Of a DNA stretch of 64,000 nt, positions 19,635 to 29,346 are shown one piece after another (positions within the stretch are counted from its first letter, which is position 1; each line of letters opens with the position of its first letter). The notes under the pieces were generated by a model. It worked only from the letters and a program-made list of their open reading frames with translations, made no database searches and had not been told where the DNA came from. The position numbers and the translations under genes are program-made. Location: assembly GCA_028994555.1 (NCBI GenBank), contig JARDVN010000001.1, forward strand, positions 3,534,001 through 3,598,000. Direction: 5' to 3'. This stretch comes from Citrobacter amalonaticus. Lineage in GTDB: Bacteria > Pseudomonadota > Gammaproteobacteria > Enterobacterales > Enterobacteriaceae.

Positions 19635-20616
19635 ATGCGTAAATACCGACTCAGCGACGAACCGCGCGCGTTCAGCTATCTGGATAATGGCAATAAAAAA
19701 GAGCGTTTTACTACGCCAGATTATCGCACTTGTTGACTTCGGTGATGTAAAAGCCGGTGACCCGGGTGGCTGGATTGATAGCGAAAGCGTGCTGGCCCAC
19801 GCCGGACACTGCTGGATTTACGACGAAAATACGCTGGCCTTTGCAGGCTGTAAGATTTCTGGCAATGCGCGGATCACGCAACCCTGTCTTCTGCGTGATA
19901 ACGTCATCATTAGCGATAACGTCTGGATTGACCACGCCGATCTCAGTCATGGTGCCATAATCAGTGACAACGTCACTATTCAGTCTTCTACTGTGCATGG
20001 CGACTGCCATCTCTTTGGCGACGCACGGATTCTGCAACAATCAGAAATCGTCGCGGCACGCGGACTCACCGTTGAACGCGATCAGATCCTGCAAATTTAT
20101 GACCGCGCCACGGTTATCAACTCGCGCATTGTTCATCAGGCGCAGATTTATGGCGATGCCATCGTCAGCTACGCGTTTATCGAGCATCGTGCCGAGGTCT
20201 TTGATGACGCGTTGATTGAAGGTAATGACGAAAACAACGTCTGGATTTGCGATTGTGCCAAAGTCTACGGTCGCGCGCAGGTGATCGCCGGAACGGGAGA
20301 CGATGCGATCCCTACTCTGCGCTACAGTTCACAGGTGGGTGAACAGGCGCGGATTGAAGGTAACTGTGTCCTTAAACATCACGTCCTGGTCGGCGGAAAC
20401 GCCGTGCTGCGCGGCGGTCCGATTTTACTCGACGATCACATTCTGATTGAAGGCGCTGCGCGCATTCTCGGTGAGGTACTGATTGAGAATCACGTCGACA
20501 TCCGCGGACACACCACCGTTGAGGCCGCCGCAGACGACGCCATTCACCTGCGCGGTCCGAAAGTGTATAGCGACGCGCAGCATATCACCCGCACCCCGCT
20601 GATTGGCTCACTGTAG
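19635..20616 (+). CDS. ydcK: YdcK, left-handed beta-helix protein (one frame break)
   Basis: The start [18 protein letters not shown] at 19635 and the main frame belong together once A6 at 19695-19700 is read as A5, giving [22 protein letters not shown] and exactly 326 aa, the E. coli length. The body is a series of hexapeptide-like strands ([40 protein letters not shown]) typical of a left-handed beta helix of the acyltransferase type. Catalytic activity is unknown. Its stop overlaps the convergent rimL end by about 9 bp. Confidence 0.92.
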
Positions 20617-21153
20617 CGGCACATCGATGATCCGTGCGTACAGGTTTACATCGTCATAGTGTCCGTTCAGGAATTCCGCCTGTTTCAGGCAGCCTTCCAG
20701 TTCAAAACCATTGCGCAGTGCGACCTGATTACTGGCCAGATTCTTAACCCGGCATTTGATCACAAAGCGACGAATTTCGCCGCGCCCGGCATAATAGTGA
20801 ATAAACGCCTGCAACGCCCGCGACAGGATCCCTTTCCCCTGCTGCGCCTCATCCAGCCAGTAACCGATATACGCCGTCTTGTTCAACGGCTCTATCTGAT
20901 TAAACGACAGCACGCCCAGCATCTCCTCGCCGTCAAAAATGAGGAACATTTTGGCGTAACCTCGCTGATGCAGCATGATGTTGCCCAGCACGGTTTTGCG
21001 CGTATCCTCTTCACTCTTGACGTATTGCGGCCAGTCCAGAAACTGCTGTAGCCAGGCGCTGTTTTTACGTACCCGTTGATACAACCCGGTGACGTGGCAT
21101 TCCTCGACTGCCCGAAGATGCAGCGTGTCATTGACCTCAATAATTTCACTCAT
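20608..21153 (-). CDS. rimL: Ribosomal protein L7/L12 serine N-acetyltransferase RimL
   Basis: A 181-aa GNAT acetyltransferase that modifies the N-terminal serine of L12 to give L7. The acetyl-CoA region includes [19 protein letters not shown] (about residues 97-115), followed by [13 protein letters not shown]. In E. coli rimL is directly followed by the ydcH/opgD region; here the sgc operon lies between. Confidence 0.93.
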   Translation of the reverse strand: MSEIIEVNDTLHLRAVEECHVTGLYQRVRKNSAWLQQFLDWPQYVKSEEDTRKTVLGNIMLHQRGYAKMFLIFDGEEMLGVLSFNQIEPLNKTAYIGYWLDEAQQGKGILSRALQAFIHYYAGRGEIRRFVIKCRVKNLASNQVALRNGFELEGCLKQAEFLNGHYDDVNLYARIIDVPLQ

Positions 21154-21250
21154 CCGATAGTTTCCTCCCTCGTTCAGACATTCATCAGCGCTGAGCGCTT
21201 TTATTCTACTTGTCTCACATTATTTTTTATTTCCTGCGCTTTCGCTGTTT

Positions 21251-21296
21251 CCGCGTGAAGCTGCTCACAATTATTCGCCCAGCCAGCGCCTATAAA
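21251..21296 (+). promoter_or_regulatory. Class II CRP-type promoter of the sgc operon
   Basis: CGTGA-N6-TCACA at 21254-21269 matches the CRP consensus halves with the correct 6-bp spacer. A -10 hexamer TATAAA lies at 21291-21296, which predicts a start near 21303 and puts the CRP site centre (21261.5) close to -41.5, the class II position. It is about 35 bp upstream of the sgcX start codon. Sequence-based prediction only. Confidence 0.65.
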
Positions 21297-21337
21297 ACGC
21301 TCAACGAGTGATTGTTTTATCGTCTACGGAGATCCTT

Positions 21338-22459
21338 ATGTCATTTTCTGTGCAGGAAACGCTGTTCTCGCTTTTGCCCCTCAATGCTATTTCAGGGCAT
21401 GAAAACAGCGTCGCTGAGGTCATGCTACGCGAATTTAAACGGCAGGCGAAAGAGGTCTGGCGCGATCGGTTAGGAAATGTCGTCGCCCGCTACGGCAGCG
21501 ATAATCCGAATGCCTTGCGGCTGATGATGTTTGCTCATATGGATGAAGTCGGCTTTATGGTGCGCAAAATTGAGCCGTCGGGTTTTTTACGCTTCGAACG
21601 CGTGGGCGGCCCGGCGCAGGTCACCATGTCTGGTTCCGTCGTCACACTCGCCGGGGAGAACGGCCCGGTGATGGGATGCATTGGCATTAAAGCGTACCAC
21701 TTCGCAAAAGGAGATGAGCGCACACAATCACCTTCCGTCGATAAACTGTGGATTGATATTGGCGCGAAAGATAAAGCCGATGCCCAGCGGATGGGCATTC
21801 AGGTGGGCACACCGGTTACGCTGTATAACCCACCGCAACTGCTGGCGAACGATCTCGTGTGTAGTAAAGCGCTGGACGATCGACTGGGATGTACTGCGCT
21901 ACTGGGCGTCGCGGATGCCATCGGTGCAGCCTCGCTGGATATCGCGGTGTATCTGGTGGCCTCCGTGCAGGAAGAGTTCAACATCCGCGGCATTGTCCCG
22001 GTATTGCGTCGCGTTAAACCGGATCTCGCCATCGGCATTGATATCACGCCGTCGTGCGATACGCCGGATCTACAGGACTACTCCGAGGTTCGCATCAATC
22101 AGGGCGTTGGCATCACCTGCCTGAACTATCACGGTCGCGGCACGCTGGCTGGATTAATTACGCCGCCACGGCTGATCCAGATGCTCGAGCAAACGGCCCT
22201 TGCGCACCATATTCCCGTGCAGCGCGAAGTGGCCCCCGGCGTTATCACCGAAACGGGCTATATCCAGGTAGAGCAGGACGGCATTCCCTGCGCCAGCCTC
22301 TCCATCCCTTGTCGTTATACCCATTCTCCGGCGGAGGTCGCCAGTCTGCGTGATTTGACTGACTGCATTCGCTTATTGACCGCCCTGGCTGGTCTGCCAG
22401 CCGAGCACTTTCCCGTTGAGCCTGATTCAGGCACTACACAAGAGGCACATCCATTATGA
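21338..22459 (+). CDS. sgcX: SgcX, M42-family aminopeptidase/endoglucanase-like protein
   Basis: The ATG at 21338 (MSFSVQETLFSLL) has a GGAGA-type ribosome site and matches E. coli SgcX; the 373-aa frame is intact. Metal-site features of M42 peptidases are AHMDEVGF near residue 67, DDRLGC near 183, the catalytic SVQEEFNIRG near 210 and DITPSCD near 235. M42 proteins are two-metal aminopeptidases; why one sits in a sugar PTS operon is unknown, a deacylase role on a PTS product being one possibility. The stop overlaps sgcB. Confidence 0.92.
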   Translation: MSFSVQETLFSLLPLNAISGHENSVAEVMLREFKRQAKEVWRDRLGNVVARYGSDNPNALRLMMFAHMDEVGFMVRKIEPSGFLRFERVGGPAQVTMSGSVVTLAGENGPVMGCIGIKAYHFAKGDERTQSPSVDKLWIDIGAKDKADAQRMGIQVGTPVTLYNPPQLLANDLVCSKALDDRLGCTALLGVADAIGAASLDIAVYLVASVQEEFNIRGIVPVLRRVKPDLAIGIDITPSCDTPDLQDYSEVRINQGVGITCLNYHGRGTLAGLITPPRLIQMLEQTALAHHIPVQREVAPGVITETGYIQVEQDGIPCASLSIPCRYTHSPAEVASLRDLTDCIRLLTALAGLPAEHFPVEPDSGTTQEAHPL

Positions 22460-22734
22460 AAAAGATCCTTGTGGCATGCGGTACCGGCATGTCGACGTCA
22501 ACCATGATTGCGCACAAGTTGCAGGAGTTCCTTGCCGAGCAAGGCATTGCGGCAAGCACCGCCCAGTGCTGTCTCAATGAGATCCCGCTGAACTGTAACG
22601 GCATGGACCTGATTGTGACCTCCATGCGCACCAACAACGATTACGGCGTTCCCACGTTAAACGGCGCGGCCCTGCTAACGGGAATTAACGACGACGCCCT
22701 GAAGCAAGAAATCAAGGCACTGTTAACGCAATAA
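22456..22734 (+). CDS. sgcB: PTS enzyme IIB, galactitol family
   Basis: A 92-aa EIIB of the Gat family. The phosphocysteine loop is ACGTGMSTSTM with Cys8 as the phosphorylation site. It passes phosphate from SgcA to the sugar carried by SgcC. It matches E. coli SgcB along its full length and overlaps sgcX by 4 bp (ATGA). Confidence 0.94.
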   Translation: MKKILVACGTGMSTSTMIAHKLQEFLAEQGIAASTAQCCLNEIPLNCNGMDLIVTSMRTNNDYGVPTLNGAALLTGINDDALKQEIKALLTQ

Positions 22735-22746
22735 TAAGGAGGCACT

Positions 22747-24061
22747 ATGTTTGACTACATCCTGTCTCTCGGCGGTACCGTTTTTGTTCCCATCATCATG
22801 ATTGTGATTGGGTTAATCTTCCGTATTCCCTGGCTGCAGGCGATCAAGGCCGGGGTCACGGTAGGGATTGGTTTTGTCGGGATGGGGCTGGTGATCGTGA
22901 TGGCGATCGACAGCCTCAGCCCGCCCATCAAAGTGATGATTGAACGCTTCGGCCTGACCCTGCATGTGTTTGACGTCGGCGCAGGGCCGGCCTCCGGCGT
23001 CGGGTACGCCACCGCCATTGGCGCAATGATTATCCCGATCATTTTTCTGCTCAACGTCGCGATGCTGGTCACCCGTCTGACCAAAACCATGAACGTCGAT
23101 ATCTATAACTACTGGCATTACGCCATTACCGGCACCGTGGTCCAGTTAATGACCGGCAGCCTGATTTATGGCGTGCTGGGGGGCCATTTGCCACGCAGCG
23201 CTGTCGTTAAAAATGGCCGACTGGACGGCAAAACGGGTGCAGAGCATCGTCGGTCTGGAGGGAATTTCCATCCCGCAGGGCTATGGTTCGAGTTCTGTTC
23301 CGTTGTTCGTTCTGCTGGATGCCATCTACGAAAAAATTCCGTTCATGAAGGGACGCAACATCGATGCCCAGGAGATCCAGAAACGCTACGGGATGGTGGG
23401 CGACCCGGTGATTATCGGCGTGGTGCTCGGCCTGATCTTTGGCCTCGCCGCCGGTGAAGGATTTAAAGGCTGCGCCAGCCTGATGATTACCGTCGCGGCA
23501 ATTATGGTGCTGTTCCCACGCATGATCCGCCTGATTGTTGAAGGGTTGCTCCCCATCTCCGACGGCGCACGGAAATTTTTCCAGAAACATTTCAAGGGGC
23601 GCGAAGTGTATATCGGGCTGGATACCGCCGTCACGCTCGGCCACCCCACCACTATTGCCGTTGGTCTGCTGCTGATCCCCATCATGCTGATTCTGGCCAG
23701 CATCCTACCCGGCAACAAAGTGCTGCCGCTTGCCGATCTGCCCGTTGCACCGTTCTTTATCTGTATGGCGACGGTGATCCATCGCGGCGACCTGATTCGT
23801 ACCTTAATCAGCGGCGTGATTGTCATGGTCACCGTCCTGTTGATCGCCACGCAGTTTGCCCCGTACTTCACCGAAATGGCGCTTAAGGGCGGCTTCAGTT
23901 TTGCCGGTGAAAACGCGCAAATCTCCGCGCTGTCCGTGGGCAATATGTTTGGCTGGTCAATCTCGGAGCTGATGTCGCTTGGCATCATTGGCGTCGTCGT
24001 GGCGGTGGGTATCGTCGCCAGCGTCGTGCTGTTCTTACGTAAACGTGAACTATCGGAATAA
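22747..24061 (+). CDS. sgcC: PTS enzyme IIC, galactitol family (one frame break)
   Basis: An inner-membrane permease of the PTS-Gat type. G6 at 23178-23183 should be G5; the frame then reads GVLGAICHAALSLKMADW and the protein is exactly 437 aa, the E. coli SgcC length. The hydrophobic segments and the conserved FDVGAGPASGVGYATAIGAM region fit the family. The imported sugar is not known. It lies 12 bp after sgcB and 10 bp before sgcQ. Confidence 0.93.
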
Positions 24062-24071
24062 GGAGTACTTC

Positions 24072-24878
24072 ATGAGTTGGCTGAAAGAGGTTATAGGAAC
24101 GGAAAAAGCCGTCATTGCCATGTGCCATTTGCGCGCATTGCCAGGCGACCCGGGATTTGATGCACAGAAAGGGATGAACTGGGTAATCGACCGCGCCCGG
24201 GACGATCTGCTGGCGCTACAGAATGGCGGTGTGGATGCCGTCATGTTTTCCAACGAGTTTAGTCTCCCCTATCTCACGAAGGTTCGCCCGGAAACCACGG
24301 CGGCAATGGCGAGAGTGATTGGACAACTGATGGGCGAAATCCGCATTCCGTTTGGCGTCAATGTGCTGTGGGACCCAGTCGCGTCGTTCGATCTGGCGAT
24401 GGCGACAGGGGCAAAATTCATTCGCGAAATTTTTACCGGCGCCTACGCCAGCGACTTTGGCGTCTGGGATACCAACGTCGGTGAGACCATTCGTCATCAA
24501 CACCGCATCGGCGCGGGTGAGGTCAAAACGCTGTTCAACATTGTGCCGGAAGCGGCGGTGTATCTGGGCAATCGCGATATTTGTTCCATTGCCAAATCGA
24601 CCGTCTTTAACAACCATCCCGACGCCCTTTGCGTTTCTGGCCTGACGGCAGGTGCCCGTACCGACAGCGCCTTGCTGAAGCGGGTAAAAGAGACGGTGCC
24701 TGAGACCGTGGTACTGGCGAACACCGGCGTGTGTCTGGAAAACGTTGAGGAACAACTCAGCATCGCTGACGGTTGCGTAACGGCCACCACCTTTAAAAAG
24801 GACGGCGTATTCGCCAACTTTGTCGATCAGGCGCGGGTCAGTCGTTTTATGGAAAAAGTGCATCACCTGCGGCAATAA
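24072..24878 (+). CDS. sgcQ: SgcQ, BtpA-family TIM-barrel protein
   Basis: ATG 24072 after GGAGT begins MSWLKEVIGTEKAVIAMCHL; 268 aa as in E. coli. BtpA proteins were named for a cyanobacterial photosystem I biogenesis factor but have a TIM-barrel fold related to nucleoside and sugar-phosphate enzymes. Conserved segments are HLRALPGDPGF, GVNVLWDPVASFDLA and FVDQARVS. In this operon it probably acts on the phosphorylated sugar, but the reaction is not known. Confidence 0.92.
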   Translation: MSWLKEVIGTEKAVIAMCHLRALPGDPGFDAQKGMNWVIDRARDDLLALQNGGVDAVMFSNEFSLPYLTKVRPETTAAMARVIGQLMGEIRIPFGVNVLWDPVASFDLAMATGAKFIREIFTGAYASDFGVWDTNVGETIRHQHRIGAGEVKTLFNIVPEAAVYLGNRDICSIAKSTVFNNHPDALCVSGLTAGARTDSALLKRVKETVPETVVLANTGVCLENVEEQLSIADGCVTATTFKKDGVFANFVDQARVSRFMEKVHHLRQ

Positions 24879-24891
24879 AAAAGGGGATAAG

Positions 24892-24960
24892 CAGCGCGCT
24901 TACCCCCGGTAGTACAGCGATCCCTGCCGCCTTCGTCAAAAGTCTCGACGGGGATCGCTA
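24892..24960 (+). promoter_or_regulatory. Two hairpins between sgcQ and sgcA
   Basis: The 118-bp gap between sgcQ and sgcA holds a hairpin GGGGATAAGC/GCTTACCCC (24892-24907) and a second long-range pair AGCGATCCC/GGGGATCGCT (about 24916-24959). All other sgc junctions are overlaps or short gaps, so this looks like a deliberate RNA element, such as an attenuator, processing site or mRNA stabiliser. Only the folding potential is seen. Confidence 0.5.
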
Positions 24961-24996
24961 TCAGAGTAACCCTAACCGGCAAGGAGTCAACGACTG

Positions 24997-25428
24997 ATGA
25001 TTAACGATGTTAAGTGGGTACAGGCGCAGCGAGAGGCTAAAGACTGGCGTCAGGCCGTCGAAATCGCCGCACGCCCGCTGATTACCTTTGGCGCTGCGCA
25101 ACCAGGCTATGTGGACGGTATCATCGAAAACACCCTGAACTGGGGACCGTACTATGTTATCGCCCCCGGCATCGCGTTGCCCCATGCGCGGCCCGAACAA
25201 GGCGCTAACCATAATCAGGTCAGCATCACGACGCTCACAACGCCTGTCGCGTTTGGTCATGAGGAGTGTGATCCAGTCTGGCTGTTACTGTGCGTCAGCG
25301 CGACGGATGCCAATGCCCATATCCTTACCATCCAGCGCATCAGTCAGTTTATCGATTCGCCTGAACGGCTCGCGGCGGTCCGGCATGCGCAAACCGACGC
25401 CGCGCTGTTCGCACAGGTCTGTGGGTAA
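24997..25428 (+). CDS. sgcA: PTS enzyme IIA, SgcA
   Basis: A 143-aa EIIA of the mannitol/fructose/galactitol type. His63 in GIALPHARPEQG is the expected phosphohistidine. It receives phosphate from HPr and donates to SgcB. Full-length match to E. coli SgcA. Confidence 0.94.
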   Translation: MINDVKWVQAQREAKDWRQAVEIAARPLITFGAAQPGYVDGIIENTLNWGPYYVIAPGIALPHARPEQGANHNQVSITTLTTPVAFGHEECDPVWLLLCVSATDANAHILTIQRISQFIDSPERLAAVRHAQTDAALFAQVCG

Positions 25429-25439
25429 CGGAGGTAATG

Positions 25440-26072
25440 ATGATTCTGCACCCTTCTCTCGCGTCGGCAGATCCACTGCACTACGCAGCGACGCTGACGG
25501 CACTGGCCGATGCCGACATTGGCTCACTGCATCTGGATATCGAAGACAGCAGCTTTATCAACAACATTACTTTTGGCCTCAAAACCGTGCAGGCCGTCGC
25601 CCGACAGACGACACATCCCCTCTCGTTTCATTTCATGATTGCCCGTCCGCAGGTCTGGTTTCCCGCCCTGGCGGCGCTCAAACCGGCGTGGATTTTTGTT
25701 CATGCCGAAGCGCTGGCATACCCTTCGCAAACGCTGGCAGAGATCCGCCGTATTGGCGCAAAGGCCGGGCTGGCGGTAAATCCGGCAACGCCAGTTGACG
25801 CATATCGCTATCTGGCGCCACGACTGGACGCGCTGATGGTAATGACCAGCGAACCCGACGGAGTCGATCAACAGTTCATTCCTGCTCTGTGTGAGAAGGT
25901 GAGTCGTGTACGCGAGTGTTTCCCTGACGCGCAGTGCTGGGCCGACGGCGGCATTACGCTTTTGGCCGCACAACACCTGGCGGCAGCGGGCGCACAGCAT
26001 CTTGTCGTGGGGCGTGCACTGTTCTCATCAGAGAATTATCACGCCACGTTATCCCGGTTTGCCGGACTGTAA
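25440..26072 (+). CDS. sgcE: SgcE, ribulose-phosphate 3-epimerase homologue
   Basis: The ATG at 25440 is preferred over 25437 because it sits 5 nt after GGAGG and matches E. coli SgcE (MILHPSLAS); 210 aa. It has the epimerase TIM-barrel pattern (HPSLAS, HLDIED, SFHFMIARP, WADGGIT, VVGRALF), but the usual metal-site segments are altered (LDIED instead of VDVMDG, and FHFMIA instead of HLMV), so it may act on a different sugar phosphate. Confidence 0.93.
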   Translation: MILHPSLASADPLHYAATLTALADADIGSLHLDIEDSSFINNITFGLKTVQAVARQTTHPLSFHFMIARPQVWFPALAALKPAWIFVHAEALAYPSQTLAEIRRIGAKAGLAVNPATPVDAYRYLAPRLDALMVMTSEPDGVDQQFIPALCEKVSRVRECFPDAQCWADGGITLLAAQHLAAAGAQHLVVGRALFSSENYHATLSRFAGL

Positions 26073-26087
26073 GAGGAGATTGCTTCG

Positions 26088-26865
26088 ATGAGCCAACAGC
26101 GCCCTGATCGTATAAAACAGATGCTGCACTATCTGTGGCAACATCGCCATCTCTCCACCCAGCAGGCCATAGAACTGTTTGGCTATGCGGAGGCCACCGT
26201 CCGTCGTGATTTCCAGTATATCGCCAGCCAGTATCCCGGCATGATTCGCGGTCATGGTTGCCTGGATTTCGACGACAGCATGGACGACAAAGAATATGTC
26301 TTTGAGGTCAAGCGGACGTTACAGATGGAGGCAAAAAAAAGAGATTGCCGCCCTTGCCCGCACGATGATTAAAGACGGCGACTGTTTCTTTCTCGATTCC
26401 GGTTCCACCTGCCTTGAACTGGCGAAATGTCTGGCTGACGCGCGTGTGAAAGTCATCTGCAACGACATCAAAATCGCCAACGAGCTGGGCTGTTTTCCAC
26501 ATGTCGAAAGCTACATCATCGGCGGGCTTATTCGTCCGGGCTATTTTTCAGTGGGGGAAAGCCTGGCGCTGGAGATGATCAATGCCTTTTCGGTGGAGCG
26601 GGCCTTTATTTCCTGCGATGCGCTGTCGCTGGCCACGGGGATCACCAATGCCACGATGTTCGAAGTCGGCGTGAAAACACGAATTATTCAACGTGCCCGC
26701 GACGTCGTACTGATGGCCGATCATTCAAAGTTTGACGTCGTCGAACCTCACGCGGTCGCGACACTCTCCTGCATTAAAACAATTATCAGCGACAGCGCGC
26801 TGGCGGATGACATTGTGCAGCGCTATAGCCATGCAGGATGCCATCTGGTGTTGCCCCATCGCTGA
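26088..26865 (+). CDS. sgcR: SgcR, DeoR-family regulator (one frame break)
   Basis: An N-terminal DeoR helix-turn-helix (LSTQQAIELFGYAEATVRRD, about residues 19-38) and a C-terminal sugar-phosphate sensor domain with FFLDSGSTCLELA and ADHSKFD. A8 at 26333-26340 should be A7; the protein then reads MEAKKEIAALARTMIKDG and is 258 aa. It is the last gene of the operon and probably represses it until a phosphorylated sugar binds. Confidence 0.93.
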
Positions 26866-26876
26866 ATTTCAGGCAC

Positions 26877-27086
26877 AAAAAAAGCCGCCAGGTCTGGCGG
26901 CTTAGATTGCAGACAGAGAAGGAAAAAGCGTGGTTTTTCCTTCTCTGTAATTATCAGCCGAAAATCAATGAATTGATTTTCCTGATTTTTTAATGAGGTG
27001 ATCTCTTCTTATCCGGTTTCAGGATAAGGTTTGTCATCTCTCTCAAGCCGCCAGGTCTGGCGGCTCAAAACGCGGGTTATCCCGCG
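26877..27086. terminator. Cluster of six hairpins between sgcR and ydcH
   Basis: Six hairpins lie in about 210 bp: 26882-26903 (AAGCCGCCAGGTCTGGCGGC, with a T7 tract for minus-strand transcripts), 26913-26948 (15-bp stem, ACAGAGAAGGAAAAA), 26961-26980 (AAAATCAA stem, followed on the plus strand by T6), 27008-27028, 27046-27065 (second copy of the GCCGCCAGGTCTGGCGGC palindrome) and 27071-27086 at the ydcH stop. The third fits a terminator for sgc and the first and last for ydcH. The remainder may be part of an RNA gene. Confidence 0.7.
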
Positions 27087-27301
27087 TCAACACTTTCTTT
27101 CTGCAGTATTTTGAGCATATCGTCCTTCAGCTGAAGTTTCTGTTTTTTCAGACGAACGACTTCGAGATTGTATCCCCGACCATCGGAACCTTCCAGCCTG
27201 GCAATTTCATGATCAAGGTTGTTATGCTTTTCGAAAAGCGACAAAAAGCGAGGATTCTCGGATTTCAGTCGGGAAATCAGATCTCTGTATTCTGGAAACA
27301 T
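27077..27301 (-). CDS. ydcH: YdcH, small coiled-coil DUF465 protein
   Basis: A 74-aa highly charged helical protein (MFPEYRDLISRLKSENPRF), a full-length match to E. coli YdcH. DUF465/YdcH proteins are short helical hairpins of unknown function. It lies downstream of opgD on the same strand, but a strong terminator hairpin separates them, so it may have its own promoter in the 27302-27432 gap. Confidence 0.92.
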   Translation of the reverse strand: MFPEYRDLISRLKSENPRFLSLFEKHNNLDHEIARLEGSDGRGYNLEVVRLKKQKLQLKDDMLKILQKESVDAG

Positions 27302-27432
27302 ACGCTCTCCCTGTTAGTGGTAAACCATGTGTATAAGAAATACACGCCTTCAGCTTACCCATTTGACTTAGGGAAAAATGCGAACGGGATCGAGTTTAAT
27401 TCCTGAACAGATATTTCGTACAGAACAAGGGT

Positions 27433-27462
27433 AAACGCCCTTTTGTCTCTAAAAGGGCGTTT
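27433..27462 (-). terminator. Rho-independent terminator of opgD
   Basis: A 12-bp stem (AAACGCCCTTTT with its complement) around a GTCTCT loop lies 8 bp past the opgD stop; on the minus strand the stem ends in a run of T. Confidence 0.8.
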
Positions 27463-27469
27463 TGAGGGC

Positions 27470-29126
27470 CTAACGCATCACGCGATCGTCAACGTACGTG
27501 CGTTTATCAGGTGCTGGCGGGAAATATTGATACAGCCAGGTTTCACTGATCGCCTCACCCTGGCAGCGCAGGAACATGCGCATGTCTACCGGTTCGGTCG
27601 AATCGGACGTCGGATACCAGTCGAACTGGATGCGATAACCATCAAACGGCTCTACGTAGAGAATTTCAATCTGCTTCGCTTCGCCGCTGGAGAGTGTAAT
27701 CACCGGCTCAATGCCTTTCGGTGCGGCCGCTTTCAGATCGCCGCCGACGAAATCGACTGCAAAACGCCGCGCCCATTTCTCCGGGTAGTGCTCGCCCGGC
27801 GCCCAGCCTTCAGGGAAACCGCCCATACCGGTGCGGGTGGCCAGCACACGCGCCAGCGGTGAACGAACCGGTGGTTGTGCGCTCCAGTAGAGACGGTATT
27901 GGTATTCCAGCTCATCGCCTGCTTTGATGGCTTTTTCCGGCTGCCAGAAGCAGACCACGTTATCCAGCGTTTCGCCGGTTGTCGGGATCTCCATCAGACC
28001 GATGGTGCCTTTCCCCCCACCGGTTACGCGGTTCGACCCACAGGCTTGGGCGTTTGTTGTACCAGCCCATGATGTCCTGATAATGGCTAAAATCGCGATC
28101 CAGTTGCAGCAGGCCGAAACCTTTCGGGTTGTTATCGGTATAGGCGTTGAATTGCAGCTTCTGCGGGTTGTTCAGCGGACGACAAATCCACTCACCGTTA
28201 CCCCGCCACATTGCCAGACGATCGGAGTCATGGATTTGCGGGTGAATGGTATCGCACATGCGGCGTTCGTTATTGCCGCAGCTGAACATGCTGGTCATCG
28301 GCGCGATGCCCAACTGTTTGATGTCTTTGCGGGCATAAAGACGGTTTTCGACATCCATGATCACCTGGCTCTTCTCGCAGTGAATCACAAATTTATAGGC
28401 GCCGGTGATGCTCGGGCTATCCAGCAGCGCGTATACGGTAAAGGTGGTGGCGCCGGGTTTCACCGTATCAAACCAGAAGGCGGTGAAATCCGGGAACTCT
28501 TCTTTGGTGTCGGTGTAGGTATCTATCGCCAGGCCACGCGCGGAAAGCCCGTACTGATAGGTGTCATCAACCGCGCGGAAATAACTCGCACCGAGGAAAG
28601 AAACCACGTCGCGTCGCGCCAGCTCAGGCGCTTTAAAGACGCGAAAACCGGCAAAGCCGAGATCGGTTTGCCCTTCCAGTTGTTTGGTATCAACACCAGC
28701 ATCATTGTATTTAAACAGTTCCGGGCGGAAGTGGATCTCACGCGCCAGATGGGTGCTGGAATCGACCGAGAACATGCGCACGCGACGACGAAAGCCCATC
28801 CCGACGTGAAAGAACTGCGCATCCAGCTGGCGGCCTTCGACGTTGTTCCACAGAGATTGCGCGGCGTCGTATTGAATGCTGTTGTAAGCCTGCGGCGTCA
28901 GATTCGCCAGCGTATTGGGCAACGCACGCGGCGCGCCGCCCCAAGGTTTCTGCGCGAGATCGTGCGCCATCGACTGCAGTACGGAAAAATCAAAGCGGAC
29001 GGTTTGCCCATCCGCAATGTCGGATTCCGCCGCATACGCGGCACGGGTGAAGAGTGAAGCAATACCACTGGTGCCGCACACGGCGGCCATTGCCATTGAA
29101 CCTTTAATAAATCGTCTGCGATTCAT
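27470..29126 (-). CDS. opgD: Glucan biosynthesis protein OpgD (one frame break)
   Basis: A periplasmic protein of osmoregulated glucan synthesis. [18 protein letters not shown] at 29126 is a twin-arginine signal peptide, which fixes the start; the upstream in-frame extension lacks this logic. C6 at 28013-28018 has one extra base; with C5 the frame passes through [19 protein letters not shown] and the protein is exactly 551 aa as in E. coli. Confidence 0.95.
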
Positions 29127-29346
29127 ACCTGAAAGTAAATCCTTCTGGTCATGTGAAGGGTCCCGCGCTGGCGCTCGACAGCGGCAAGAAGATGCATAAT
29201 TCTGACCGCTCACTCTAGACAAAATTGATTAATAATCCAATTGTTGCCCGCAGATTATCTGAACAAAATGGAAAATATTTTGTGTCGATGAGAACAGCCT
29301 GATTCCCACGTAAAGTTCCTCGCGCAAACTTTCAACTTTTGCAAAG

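Noticed and set aside
27924..29057. 377-codon open frame on the plus strand
   Set aside because: It lies wholly antisense to opgD, which is well conserved; the long frame is a by-product of GC-rich codon usage.
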